Of a stretch of DNA of 64,000 bases, positions 1 to 9,437 are shown one piece after another. Source of the DNA: an uncultured Bizionia sp. (lineage in GTDB: Bacteria > Bacteroidota > Bacteroidia > Flavobacteriales > Flavobacteriaceae); contig CANMCF010000019.1 of NCBI GenBank assembly GCA_947496215.1, positions 1 to 64,000 on the forward strand. The letters are read 5' to 3'. How positions within the stretch are numbered: the first letter of the stretch is position 1; every line of letters begins with the position of its first letter. Made by a program: the position numbers and the translations under genes. Under the pieces are notes generated by a model. That model was given only the letters and a program-made list of their open reading frames with translations. It did not search any database and was not told the DNA's origin.

Positions 1-60
1 ATAGTTAAAAATGGTGTCCCTTATGATGACGATTACAGAAGTACGTTGGCTAAAAATTAG
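1..60 (+). CDS. 3' end of a truncated CDS, product unknown
   Basis: An open frame runs in from the left edge and ends with TAG at 58-60, giving the C-terminal residues IVKNGVPYDDDYRSTLAKN. The VKNG(x)PYD pattern is reminiscent of the C-terminal strand of metal-dependent amidohydrolases, but 19 residues do not allow a family call. It points toward the following minus-strand restriction operon, so the two converge. Confidence 0.45.
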   Translation: MVKNGVPYDDDYRSTLAKN

Positions 61-140
61 TGTATTTTACTTGTTTTTAACCTCAGTTCTTTGTTAGGTG
101 TCTGGCTTTTCTTTCCGCAAACTTGCTAGCGTTGGCGTGA

Positions 141-200
141 AAGCTCTTTTAAATTTGTGAGGCACGAGCAAACTTTAAATGTGCTTGAACTTGCGTTGGC
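141..200 (+). repeat. Left copy of direct repeat bracketing the RM island
   Basis: This segment matches 9358-9418 in the same orientation. The core, 154-172, is a 19-base exact match to 9371-9389, and flanking words such as agctctttt and gcgttggg also match. The left copy sits just past the 3' end of the HNH gene and the right copy just upstream of the XRE gene, so the pair encloses the whole defence operon. A further 8-base inverted match lies outside it (gttaggtg at 93-100, cacctaac at 9433-9440). Confidence 0.8.
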
Positions 201-209
201 TTATTCATT

Positions 210-1325
210 TCAAAACAATCCCATTGATTCACATTCTTCTAAAAACACACTTTTTAGAAATCCATTTTCAGCTTTAAGATTATATTTTGCTTCAAATAAC
301 TTCATATCTAAAAATTCTTTTTTTGTTAAAGTTTGTCCTATTGCTATTGCATTCTTATAACCTTCATTTACCATTTGAAACCAATCAATTCCTACATTTT
401 TACTAGATATAAGTGCCTTATAACGCTCATCTATACCGAAAACACGTTTCCAAGCTTCTATTTCTTCATCAAAACCAGTTAATTTAATTTCTAATTCAAC
501 ATCTTTTGGTTTAATCTTTAATATATCAGATGTCTTTAGTTTTAGACTAATTTGAAAGTCTTTTATATCAGGTTGAGAAGTTGCATAAGGATAAAAAGCT
601 TTATTTCTGTTTGCCATTTTACCAACAACTAATTTTGTGCTTTTATAACTAGAGTTACAGTCATTGCACATTGGCGCTAAATTTTTAAAATTTATACTAC
701 TGAAAGGAAACTTCCCTTTAGGGATATAATGATCATATGCTTCTTTTTTGGTGTGGTGAATTCCTTTTAAATCTTTTATGCCACAAAAAGGACATTTTCC
801 TTCATCATTTTGAGTGAAGAATGAGTTATAATGAGAAGGAAGTGATTTTGTTTTTAACGAACCAAAATCTTTCAAATTAAAAGGAGAATTATTACCATAT
901 AATTTCTCGTAAAATGCCTTTAACTCTTTGCCAAGTGTTTTTTGTTTAGTTTCTAAATCCTTATAAGTAAGAATAGGAAGTTTTGGATTTGAGCATATTT
1001 CTTCAATATTATTGTTGTTAGAATAATAATCTATTAGTTCTAGTTTGAAATCATCATCATTTATTGCTGCAAACGCTTTAAATATCTTCTCTATTGAACT
1101 ATTAAAAAAATTAGCAGCTACACCTTCATCATTGTTTATGTCGTTAGATACATCATAATCCACATAATGGTTATTTACATAAAAATCATATAGCTGTTTA
1201 TTATCCTTTAACTTTTCTGCATCAAAATTACCTTCGGCAGGAAGCCAAACTTCTTCAAATAAAAAATCTAAATATTCTTGTAGTTTTTCTACTTCGTGCG
1301 ATATGTAGGTATAGTTAAATAACAC
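210..1325 (-). CDS. HNH endonuclease, RM-associated (Septu PtuB-like partner)
   Basis: This is a 371-residue protein with a zinc-finger HNH nuclease core: CPFC at 178-181, DHYIPK at 198-203 (catalytic histidine in DHY) and CNDC at 220-223. The two CxxC pairs are the usual structural zinc site of HNH proteins. The N-terminal 170 residues are acidic, unassigned and probably helical. Translation starts at GTG 1325, only two bases after the stop of the ATPase gene, so the two are translationally coupled. An ATPase followed by an HNH nuclease is the architecture of Septu (PtuA/PtuB) and related anti-phage modules. Here the pair lies at the 3' end of a type I restriction operon. Nuclease assignment is firm; the target and the defence role are inferred. 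Confidence 0.85.
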   Translation of the reverse strand: MLFNYTYISHEVEKLQEYLDFLFEEVWLPAEGNFDAEKLKDNKQLYDFYVNNHYVDYDVSNDINNDEGVAANFFNSSIEKIFKAFAAINDDDFKLELIDYYSNNNNIEEICSNPKLPILTYKDLETKQKTLGKELKAFYEKLYGNNSPFNLKDFGSLKTKSLPSHYNSFFTQNDEGKCPFCGIKDLKGIHHTKKEAYDHYIPKGKFPFSSINFKNLAPMCNDCNSSYKSTKLVVGKMANRNKAFYPYATSQPDIKDFQISLKLKTSDILKIKPKDVELEIKLTGFDEEIEAWKRVFGIDERYKALISSKNVGIDWFQMVNEGYKNAIAIGQTLTKKEFLDMKLFEAKYNLKAENGFLKSVFLEECESMGLF

Positions 1326-1327
1326 GT

Positions 1328-3067
1328 TTACTTCATTTTTTTATAAACTTCATTTAACAACAAAAGGCGTTCTACGGATTCGCCTATTTCAGTTTTTACT
1401 TTTGATATAAAAGCATCATAATTTTCACCCTCTAGTTGTTCAAACTCTTCTCTCAACTCCTGTATTCTTTTTTGAGCAACTTTACCAACTGTATTAGGCA
1501 TATTAAATACTTTAATTCCAATTGAATTGATGGAAGTGCCAAAAGTTTGAAACTCTGGATTAACTGGTTTTTCTCCTTTTTTGAATACTTGAACGTATTT
1601 AGAATCGCTATCTGAAAGTAAATATGGAGAATGTGTTGTAATCAACATTTCTCGCATAGTCTCATTCTTATTTTCTTCTTCTTGCTCGAAACAAAAACGC
1701 AAACTTGATAAAAACTTTGCTTTCCAACTTGGATTAAAATGTGTTTCTGGTTCATCTAATAAAAACAAGCTACGAGTATCTTTAAAAAGTAAGCATAACC
1801 CTAAAGAATGTAAAAATTGATGCTCACCATCTGATAATGCCTTAGTGTAAATGTTCTTTTCTAAGCCTTTTTTCTTGATTTCAAAATTCTTGATATTCAA
1901 TACTCTTCGAGACTCAATGGGTCTAAAGTTTATTGATTCACTTAAGAAAATGTTTTCTGTAGCATAAGTGTTATTCTTGCTTTCTTCATTTACTGAATGT
2001 ATTTCTAAAATTAAAAGCAGTTGAAATAATTCAAAAAGTTTTAAAGGGTTGTTTTCAAAATGCAATTGAAAAGCTTCTATTGTAGCTTCATTTACTTTGT
2101 AATCTAATATTAGAAAACTACTATCGCTAGATTCGTTTTCAAAAAAGTTATAGTTTTCTTCTTCGTACCAAGTTGTAGCACATTTTTTTAATTTCTCAAT
2201 GTATGAACTTGTATTTTTACCTTCTTTTTTGGTATCAAAATCTAAGTTTTTTAATAATGGATATTTCTTGTCTTCAAATTCTTTAAGAATATCTGTTTTA
2301 ATTATTAATCGAAAAGAATCTATTTTCTCAATACCTACATATTCTTTAAAAGGAGATAATATGTCCTTATCCAAATTACTATTTGTATGCATTAGCATAT
2401 TAGTCAACAGGATATACTGACTATAAGATTTATCTACATATATTAAAGAACTTTCAGGGCTTGGGTCTGTTGTAGTTTCGGTAATTAGATTATTGTAATA
2501 AGCGTCATATTGAATAAACCTACTTTTAAAGAACGGAAGACTTAAAGTTTCATTTTCACCAGAAGCATAACCTACAACATATTGAGGTAAAAGATATTTA
2601 ATCTGGTAACTAGAAAGGGCTGTGTCTAGACCAAAATCTTTTTTATTTACCCAATCTATAATTGGACGTTTACCTTCTTGTTTTGTAATAACAATATGTG
2701 CTTTTGTGTATAATGCTGTTTCGTTATTTATTTCTGAAAAATCTTTATTATTAATAAATGTTAAGTACTCCAGTTCGTACTCATTTACTCTTGAAGTTGT
2801 AGAGTCAAAAGTTGCTGTACTATTAATTACTTCTTCATCAAAATAACTAGGTTTATTGCTTAAATAAATACAGTCTAAATGATAAAATATTTCAGATAAA
2901 GCTTCTAATACATTCGATTTTCCGCTACCGTTTTTACCTGCAAATACATACGGATTAAAAGCCGTTGCTTCACTCCAGTCATCTTTATCTAGAAAAAACA
3001 GTTCAAAATCTTTTTGTAAAGACCTAAAACCATTCTCTTGATTTATTTTAAGCCTTAAAAGTTTCAT
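1328..3067 (-). CDS. AAA/ABC-type ATPase associated with type I restriction system
   Basis: The 579-residue protein is an SMC/ABC-like ATPase of the OLD/PtuA kind. Walker A is AGKNGSGKSN (about 43-52), an ABC-like signature LSDGEHQ lies in the C-terminal half, and Walker B is LFLLDEPETHFNP with the catalytic DE at 438-439. A later TTHSPYLLSD supplies the D-loop/H-motif region. I recall an NCBI family described as restriction-system-associated AAA ATPase, which fits the context. Its start overlaps the end of hsdS by 20 bases, and the HNH gene starts two bases after its stop. It most likely senses or clamps DNA and licenses the HNH nuclease; that is inference from PtuAB. Confidence 0.88.
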   Translation of the reverse strand: MKLLRLKINQENGFRSLQKDFELFFLDKDDWSEATAFNPYVFAGKNGSGKSNVLEALSEIFYHLDCIYLSNKPSYFDEEVINSTATFDSTTSRVNEYELEYLTFINNKDFSEINNETALYTKAHIVITKQEGKRPIIDWVNKKDFGLDTALSSYQIKYLLPQYVVGYASGENETLSLPFFKSRFIQYDAYYNNLITETTTDPSPESSLIYVDKSYSQYILLTNMLMHTNSNLDKDILSPFKEYVGIEKIDSFRLIIKTDILKEFEDKKYPLLKNLDFDTKKEGKNTSSYIEKLKKCATTWYEEENYNFFENESSDSSFLILDYKVNEATIEAFQLHFENNPLKLFELFQLLLILEIHSVNEESKNNTYATENIFLSESINFRPIESRRVLNIKNFEIKKKGLEKNIYTKALSDGEHQFLHSLGLCLLFKDTRSLFLLDEPETHFNPSWKAKFLSSLRFCFEQEEENKNETMREMLITTHSPYLLSDSDSKYVQVFKKGEKPVNPEFQTFGTSINSIGIKVFNMPNTVGKVAQKRIQELREEFEQLEGENYDAFISKVKTEIGESVERLLLLNEVYKKMK

Positions 3068-4592
3068 CTGTTAGTTTTAATTTTACGGTTGCAGTTTCTT
3101 TATCAAATATTTGTTCTAATAATGGAGGTTTCGCTTCTATAAATTTGAAAATGATTTGCTGCCAATTTGCATTAGGGAAGTCCATATCACCACCGTGATA
3201 AAAGAAATGATGTAGCTTTTCTTCAATATCTTGAAGTGTAAAAGCTTCTTCTTTTGTAAAGTTGTCTTTCAGTAAAAATTGATAAAATTCATCAAGGCTA
3301 ATTAAATCAAACATCCATTTCTCTTGAGTAGAAGTTATTTCATCTGGAATACCTAAAAACGTAGCCAAATCAAGGTTGGTTATATCTACTTTCTCACCAT
3401 CTTTCTTTTTTATTTCAGACATAAGCGAGTCTTTTTTTTTTACTTCTTTTTTTGAAACTTCTATTTCTCCCTTAAAAGATTCTTGCAACAAGCTATTGTA
3501 CAAATGTTCTAACTCGGTTTTTGATTGAGTTAAGGTTTCTTTTTGAGTTTGAATATTGTGGTGGATCGTTTCGAATTGGTTTTGAAGCTCAATTGGTGGT
3601 ATTGGAATTTTAATATTTCTACAAATCTCTAGACTAATATTTAATTGCCTTACTCCAACTGCCTTTCGAATAATCTTGTTTAAAATATTTTCACTTCTAA
3701 GTACATTTAACAAGTATATAGGAGAGATTAAATTTGTGCATCTAAAAATTGCTATAGCCTGATTTACGTTCCATTCCTCAAAGCTTGAATTAACTATCCC
3801 AATTTTACCAAGTGGTGGTCCAACAATATTCATTAGCACATCATTTGGGTATACTTTAGAACGTTTAAGAAAGTTTGAATGAATTTCTTTTGAGATATAA
3901 CTTGGTTTGTAGCTGAAATCTATTGTACCGTTATCTGTAATATTATATACTTTTAAAAAAGGAACGCTACCCTCAAAACTCTTTGTATGAATTTCTTTTG
4001 CTTTAGGAGTTGTTCCTTTAGTGATAAAATGGCAAACATCTTTAAGTGTAGAACATTTATATTTTTTAGGATTGAACATTGGATCTCCAAACATTTCCAG
4101 AAATTGCATTCTTAACAGCTCATCTAACAAAGCAATATTCTTCTCTCTTTTTTGAACCAATTTACTGGCTTTGTTTAGTAAGTCTACTATTTTGTTTTGG
4201 ATTTCTATTGGTAGAATAGGAATATCTAGATTCTGAATATACTTCTTAGAAATGTGTTTTAAACCAGCTCCTTTAAAACCTCTTTCAAGAACGTGGATAT
4301 TTCCAAACAAATAGTAATAAACAAACTTTTCATTTAATTCTTTATTTTCTTTTTTAAAAGCAACAATACAATCTGTTGAAGTTGAAAATTGCTCATCTGC
4401 ATAATGCACGCTAGCTTTTCCTCCAGTACCAAAAATCAGTGAAATTTTATCTTCTTGAAAAATGTCTATACGTTTAGATAGCTTAGCACTAGAAGTATAA
4501 AAAGGATATAAACCTTCCTTTAAACCATCACCTGCTTTAATCTTTGACTTTTTTGCAAAATCAAATAGGTCGCTAAATTTTTCTGTTATCAT
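3048..4592 (-). CDS. hsdS: Type I restriction-modification specificity subunit HsdS, C-terminally extended
   Basis: The 514-residue protein recognises the DNA target of the type I methylase and restriction complex. Two target-recognition domains are visible. The first ends at the conserved region IPILPIEIQNKIVDLL (about 125-140) and the second at IPIPPIELQNQFETI (about 325-340). Each is followed by a helical spacer (KREKNIALLDELL and QSKTELEHLYNSLLQESFKGE). HsdS normally ends just after the second helix. Here about 120 further residues follow (from roughly 395), lysine-rich at first and then apparently folded. Start and stop overlap hsdM by 4 bases (ATGA) and the ATPase gene by 20 bases. Confidence 0.92.
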   Translation of the reverse strand: MITEKFSDLFDFAKKSKIKAGDGLKEGLYPFYTSSAKLSKRIDIFQEDKISLIFGTGGKASVHYADEQFSTSTDCIVAFKKENKELNEKFVYYYLFGNIHVLERGFKGAGLKHISKKYIQNLDIPILPIEIQNKIVDLLNKASKLVQKREKNIALLDELLRMQFLEMFGDPMFNPKKYKCSTLKDVCHFITKGTTPKAKEIHTKSFEGSVPFLKVYNITDNGTIDFSYKPSYISKEIHSNFLKRSKVYPNDVLMNIVGPPLGKIGIVNSSFEEWNVNQAIAIFRCTNLISPIYLLNVLRSENILNKIIRKAVGVRQLNISLEICRNIKIPIPPIELQNQFETIHHNIQTQKETLTQSKTELEHLYNSLLQESFKGEIEVSKKEVKKKDSLMSEIKKKDGEKVDITNLDLATFLGIPDEITSTQEKWMFDLISLDEFYQFLLKDNFTKEEAFTLQDIEEKLHHFFYHGGDMDFPNANWQQIIFKFIEAKPPLLEQIFDKETATVKLKLTDETFKA

Positions 4593-6247
4593 CCTATCAA
4601 GTCATTTAGTTCTTGCATATCCGCTAAAATTCCTTTTTCCATCTCTATTAACTTTGCAAGAATATCTTTAGGAGGCTCGTAAGTTTGTTCGGTGTATTCG
4701 TGTTCTTTGTAACTGTCGTAACTTAGGTCTAGGTGGTTGTCGCGTATTTCTTCTAATTCTACAAAAAAGTGGTTTTTACGGTCTAGGTATTTGGCTGTTT
4801 TTCTAGCAGTAAATTCACTTTTTACAGCAGGTAAAGGGTTTTCTTTTAGTTTTCTGCGATTATCATCTAAACTATAACCATCATTTTCTAAAGCATAAAA
4901 CCATACCTTTTCTGTATGCCAAGTTTTACTGTCTTCTTCTACCTTGGTAAATACCAAAATAGCCGTTTTAACCCCTGTGTAGGGTTTGAAAGCACCATTA
5001 GGTAAAGAAATAACCGCTTCTAGTTGGTTGTCTTTAAGTAATATTTCTCTTGTGGCTTTTTGTGCTTTGGAGCTACCAAACAAAACGCCTTCAGGTATAA
5101 TTACTGCAGCTTTACCTCCAGCACGTAACATTTTAGAAATTCGTGCTAAAAACAATAGCTCTGTAGCACCTGTATCAATACCTAAATCAGGGTTTACATC
5201 TCCTTTGTCTAGTTTTCCCGTAAAGGGTGGGTTTGCCAAAACAATATCGTAATCGCCTGTTTCATTGTAGTTTTTACTTAGAGAGTCTTTATATTCAATA
5301 TGCGGATTATCTATACCGTGCATCATTAGGTTCATTAATCCCAAACGAACCATAGTGGTATCTATATCAAAACCATAAAAACTATCGTTTAATATTTTTT
5401 TGTTTTTATCGTCTAAAACAGAAGAAATAGAAGCTCTTTCAAAACCATCTTCATCTTTTTGTAATAATTCAGGTTCTTTTTTACGTACCAAGTCAGATAA
5501 AACATATTGGTAAGCTCCTAGTAAAAATCCGCCTGTTCCACAAGCAGGGTCGGCTATTTTATGACCTAATTTGGGTTCGGTTAATTCTGCCAGTAGCTTA
5601 ATTAAATGTCTTGGCGTACGGAATTGTCCATTTTTACCTGCTGTAGCAATTTCACTTAAAAGCATTTCATAAACATCTCCTTGTATGTCCTGAAAAGATT
5701 GCTTTCCATCTTTAGCATCTTCTGCTATTTCTAAAAATATTTCGTCTACCTTTTTAACAGCTTCCACCAATAAAGAAGGCTTTTCAATAATAAAAACGGC
5801 ATTCTTCATATACTTGGTAAATGAAGAAGACTCATCATTTAAATCTTTGATATGCGGAAATACATTGTTTCTAAAATGTAAAAGCATTTCATCAGCAGGT
5901 TTAGTTCTAAAGAAGCTCCATTTTAATTCCTTTTTAGGTCTAGGAGTTAAAGCTTCTTCTCTTTTTTTGTATAACGCTGCTTTTTCAGTTTCATTAGCTT
6001 CAGGTTTTGGACGATACAAACTTTCGTCTATCCAAGGTGTGTATTCACCATCAAATTTAGATTCATACGCTTCTCCTGTGAATTCAGCATCACGTTCTCT
6101 TTTACTTTCTAGTTCATCTAATCTTTTCACAAATAACAAATACGTAATTTGTTCAATTGCAGTAAGAGGATTGGCAATACCGCCACTCCAGAACGTATTC
6201 CAAAGACTTACGATTAATGCTTTTAATTTAGGATTGTTTTGTAACAT
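4589..6247 (-). CDS. hsdM: Type I restriction-modification DNA methyltransferase HsdM
   Basis: A 552-residue N6-adenine methyltransferase, the modification subunit. The SAM-binding motif is DPACGTGGF at 233-241 and the catalytic N6-adenine motif NPPF is at 339-342. The N-terminal 170 residues match the HsdM N-terminal helical domain (LWNTFWSGG, LTAIEQITYLLFVKRLDE). The ATG overlaps the last base of the hsdR stop (TAATG), and the stop overlaps the hsdS start by 4 bases, so R, M and S are one translationally coupled unit. All catalytic residues are intact, so the host genome is expected to carry the matching methylation pattern. Confidence 0.96.
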   Translation of the reverse strand: MLQNNPKLKALIVSLWNTFWSGGIANPLTAIEQITYLLFVKRLDELESKRERDAEFTGEAYESKFDGEYTPWIDESLYRPKPEANETEKAALYKKREEALTPRPKKELKWSFFRTKPADEMLLHFRNNVFPHIKDLNDESSSFTKYMKNAVFIIEKPSLLVEAVKKVDEIFLEIAEDAKDGKQSFQDIQGDVYEMLLSEIATAGKNGQFRTPRHLIKLLAELTEPKLGHKIADPACGTGGFLLGAYQYVLSDLVRKKEPELLQKDEDGFERASISSVLDDKNKKILNDSFYGFDIDTTMVRLGLMNLMMHGIDNPHIEYKDSLSKNYNETGDYDIVLANPPFTGKLDKGDVNPDLGIDTGATELLFLARISKMLRAGGKAAVIIPEGVLFGSSKAQKATREILLKDNQLEAVISLPNGAFKPYTGVKTAILVFTKVEEDSKTWHTEKVWFYALENDGYSLDDNRRKLKENPLPAVKSEFTARKTAKYLDRKNHFFVELEEIRDNHLDLSYDSYKEHEYTEQTYEPPKDILAKLIEMEKGILADMQELNDLIG

Positions 6248-9045
6248 TATGCTGCAAGTATTTTATTTGTGAATTGTAATATTTCGTTTATTTCTTTGGG
6301 TGAAAACACGCCTCTTATTCCTTCTGGGTGAATCATTGTAAAGGGTGATTCTATCAAGTTTTTCTTTTCTAAGTTTCCTTTTTCTAGAATGTATTTTTTT
6401 AAGATATCTAGAAACTGCAATTGTCTGCTCGATAAATCATTATGTTCGGTAATAAAACCATCAAAAGCATTGGCAACACTATCCGTAAAAGTTTCTAATA
6501 CTTCAAGACCCAGAATGTGTTTGATAAATTGTAAAAACTTAGCTTTCTTATTTTGGTACACTCTACGTAAAAGACCAATAGTAATATGCGGATTTTCTTC
6601 GTGCAGTTCATTGGCTAATTCTTCAACTTCTTCTTCCGAAATTAAGTTTCCATCCAATATTTTTTGAAGAATAGGATTGGATGCCATTAGTTCCTTAATT
6701 TTTTCTTCCACCATTTCCCTATAACGAGTAATACTTACCGCTTCGTTTTCTGGTCCAAATTCTACCATTTCTTTTGTTGCTAATTCATCTTCAAAATTGA
6801 ATTTGGAAGGTCCCAAATTTGTATCTCTTGAATCAATATATCTAGCTAATGGAGAAAGTTTGTCAATTAAATTATTGAAATCATTTTCTTTAATGTTGTT
6901 CCAATAATGATTGCGTTGAGCATCTTTTATAATCTCTTGTTGTTTAGCTACTATGTTTAATGATAGCGGTAAATCAGAAATACGTTCTATTAAAGCATCT
7001 TTAAGCATATCGTACTTTTCGGCTTCATTTTGTATTTTAGCTAAAGAAACCTCTAAAATATCTTTCTCAAAACGCATAGCTTTATAGTCTACACCAGAAA
7101 TAGTTCGCATTAGAGGAAGTATTTCAGATCTTAAGAAGTCTATTTTTTCAGAATTTATATTTTCCCAAAAATCAGGGTTGTTAACTTTTGCAATCGCTTT
7201 ACTATTCTCTTTTATGACTATTGAGTTTGCAGGTAGAAGTATGATTTGTTTTTGTAGCCTTTCGCATTCTTCCTCAATCGTATTTTGTATACTAGCTTCA
7301 AGTGCAAACTCTAGTTTTTCTAATCGTAATCCGAATAGTTTTACAGGAATAGGTATGGCTTGTTTTAATTCTTTTCCTTTCGGTTTTAGTTTGAAGTATT
7401 CAAAATTATCCCAACAATCCAAAATTAAAAACACATCTTTTTCCGTACACCAAGATTTCATTTGTGTAGGTTCTAGCAAACGAGTTCCTCTACCTATCAT
7501 TTGCCAAAATTTAGTGTAGGAGTAGACTGGCTTTGCAAAAACTAAGTTTACCAATTCTCGAATATCAATACCAGTATCTAACATATCCACACTAATAGCA
7601 ACTCTCGGAAAATCTTTGTTTTTAAACTGGTCTAGTAAACCCCCTTTGCCGTGTACTCTAGAATCTTCAGAAACCATTACTTTGGCTAATTCGCCATTGT
7701 ATTGTGGATAGAGTTGGTCAAATATTTCTTCAATACGTCTTGCGTGAGCAATATTGGCACAGAAAAATATTGTTTTTCCAGGCAATACACCATTGATATC
7801 TTTTATGGATTCCTCCATAAATTCCTTTACAATAAGTGTATTTGTACCTTTGTTTATGACTTTCTTTTCTAGCTCTACACCTTCAAAATTGATTTCGGCA
7901 ATCTCCTTTCCTTCAAGAATTAATTTCTTTTGGTCTTCTAAGGAAACTGTTCTTTTGCTAATACCATCCGTTTGAAATTTGGTTTTAATTTTCATTACCT
8001 GAAAATTGCACAAATACGCAGGGATATTATTTACAGCTTCTTCATAGGTATAAGCAAAAGATGGTAAACCATCTTCACAATTAAATATTTTAAAGGTATT
8101 GTGGTCAATTACATCTGTTGGTGTCGCTGTTAAACCTATGGTTATTGTATTGAAATAATCTAAAACTTCTTTATAGGTGTTATAAATGCTTCGGTGACTT
8201 TCGTCTACCACTATTAAATCAAAAAAGTGAGGTGATAAAGTTTCTGTTTCTTCACGAACAATATTCAGCATTGTTGGATAAGTAGAGATATAAATCCGTC
8301 TATCCTTTGCAATACTTTTTTCTCCTTGTTTAGGCCATCTAGGTTCGTTTGGTAAATGTTCTTTAAAAGCCTCTAGTGCTTGGTCTCTTAATGCTATTCT
8401 ATCTACTAGGAATAATGCTTTTTCCGCCCAACCAGCTCTCATAAGAGCTTCAACTAAAGCAATGGTAGTTCTTGTTTTACCAGTACCAGTTGCCATTACA
8501 ATTAAAAAGGTTCTTCTCTTTTGTTCTAGTCCGTCCATTACAGAACGAATAGCTCTTATTTGGTAATCTCTACCTGCAACTTTGGTGTTTATAAGCTCAG
8601 ATGTAAGTGGTTTTTTTGCTTCTCTTATATATTGGTATCGTTCTAAATCTTCTCTTGTGGGATATCCAACAACTTTTCTTGGAGGAGCATTCTCTAAGTC
8701 CCAAAAGAATATTTCGTGACCATTTGTATAAAAACAAAAGGGTAAAATGTCTTTTGTTTTTTTTTGGATATTATAACAATATTGTTTTGCTTGTTCACGT
8801 CCTGTATTGGCATCTTTAGAGCTTTTCTTAGCTTCAACAACAGCCAGTGGTTTTCCGTTTTTGCCTAATAAAACGTAATCAGAAAATTGATTATTAGTAT
8901 ATTTTTCAGTTGGTTCTTTTACTTGGTTTCCAGCTGTTAAATCAACAACATATTCTTCTACAACTTGAGTGTGGTCGTTTATATCCCATCCAGCTTCTTT
9001 TAGCTGAACATCTATGAGTTCTTTCCTTGTAGTTGATTCGTTCAT
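6247..9045 (-). CDS. hsdR: Type I restriction endonuclease helicase subunit HsdR
   Basis: A 932-residue translocating restriction subunit. The N-terminal PD-(D/E)xK nuclease is seen as SDYVLLG then VVEAKK at 69-74. The SF2 motor has Walker A MATGTGKT at 184-191, a DEAH-type box DESH at 281-284, motif III TATP near 306 and motif VI MIGRGTRL. The C-terminal 350 residues resemble the EcoEI-type R-subunit tail that docks on HsdM. The gene overlaps the upstream XRE gene by 4 bases and hsdM by one base. No frameshift or missing motif is seen, so the enzyme looks active. Confidence 0.95.
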   Translation of the reverse strand: MNESTTRKELIDVQLKEAGWDINDHTQVVEEYVVDLTAGNQVKEPTEKYTNNQFSDYVLLGKNGKPLAVVEAKKSSKDANTGREQAKQYCYNIQKKTKDILPFCFYTNGHEIFFWDLENAPPRKVVGYPTREDLERYQYIREAKKPLTSELINTKVAGRDYQIRAIRSVMDGLEQKRRTFLIVMATGTGKTRTTIALVEALMRAGWAEKALFLVDRIALRDQALEAFKEHLPNEPRWPKQGEKSIAKDRRIYISTYPTMLNIVREETETLSPHFFDLIVVDESHRSIYNTYKEVLDYFNTITIGLTATPTDVIDHNTFKIFNCEDGLPSFAYTYEEAVNNIPAYLCNFQVMKIKTKFQTDGISKRTVSLEDQKKLILEGKEIAEINFEGVELEKKVINKGTNTLIVKEFMEESIKDINGVLPGKTIFFCANIAHARRIEEIFDQLYPQYNGELAKVMVSEDSRVHGKGGLLDQFKNKDFPRVAISVDMLDTGIDIRELVNLVFAKPVYSYTKFWQMIGRGTRLLEPTQMKSWCTEKDVFLILDCWDNFEYFKLKPKGKELKQAIPIPVKLFGLRLEKLEFALEASIQNTIEEECERLQKQIILLPANSIVIKENSKAIAKVNNPDFWENINSEKIDFLRSEILPLMRTISGVDYKAMRFEKDILEVSLAKIQNEAEKYDMLKDALIERISDLPLSLNIVAKQQEIIKDAQRNHYWNNIKENDFNNLIDKLSPLARYIDSRDTNLGPSKFNFEDELATKEMVEFGPENEAVSITRYREMVEEKIKELMASNPILQKILDGNLISEEEVEELANELHEENPHITIGLLRRVYQNKKAKFLQFIKHILGLEVLETFTDSVANAFDGFITEHNDLSSRQLQFLDILKKYILEKGNLEKKNLIESPFTMIHPEGIRGVFSPKEINEILQFTNKILAA

Positions 9046-9242
9046 TTCGTTTCTTTATTTGAAATGATTAATTCTTTCACGTCTATATCTAATATTTCTG
9101 CAATACTCATTAGTATTTCTAATCTAGGCTGTTGTCTGTTTTGCACATAAGCATTTACCATATTATAGCTTTTTCCCAGTTTTTCGGCAAGCCAAACTTG
9201 TTTAATGCCTTTTTCTTCCAACACTTCCTTAATTCTGTTCAT
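9042..9242 (-). CDS. XRE-family controller-like transcriptional regulator
   Basis: A 66-residue single-domain helix-turn-helix protein: EVLEEKGIKQVWLAEKLGKS, NMVNAYVQNRQQP, then LEILMSIAEILDIDVKELI. It is the first gene of the restriction operon and its stop overlaps the hsdR start (ATGA). Small XRE proteins at this position commonly act as C proteins or autorepressors that delay restriction until methylation is complete. That role is inferred. Upstream, between 9243 and 9357, there is AT-rich DNA and then the island-flanking repeat; I could not pick out a clear operator. Confidence 0.85.
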   Translation of the reverse strand: MNRIKEVLEEKGIKQVWLAEKLGKSYNMVNAYVQNRQQPRLEILMSIAEILDIDVKELIISNKETK

Positions 9243-9357
9243 TTTAAGACGTTGTTAATTCCGCAACTAATATAAGTTCATTTTTCATTTTATCTCATAA
9301 AGTTGTGAGTTTTCTTCTCGTTTTTCTGTGTGCGTTTGTGTGGCGATGGGAAAGGGC

Positions 9358-9418
9358 AAGCTCTTTTTATTTTGTGAGGCACGAGCAAAATGAAATGTCC
9401 TTGACCGTGCGTTGGGCT
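9358..9418 (+). repeat. Right copy of direct repeat bracketing the RM island
   Basis: Partner of the copy at 141-200, with the 19-base identical core at 9371-9389. It is followed at once by cacctaac (9433-9440) and then by the first member of the dispersed repeat family. The direct orientation fits either insertion of the island as a unit or recombination between repeats. Confidence 0.8.
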
Positions 9419-9437
9419 CTTTTTTCAGCTTGCACCT

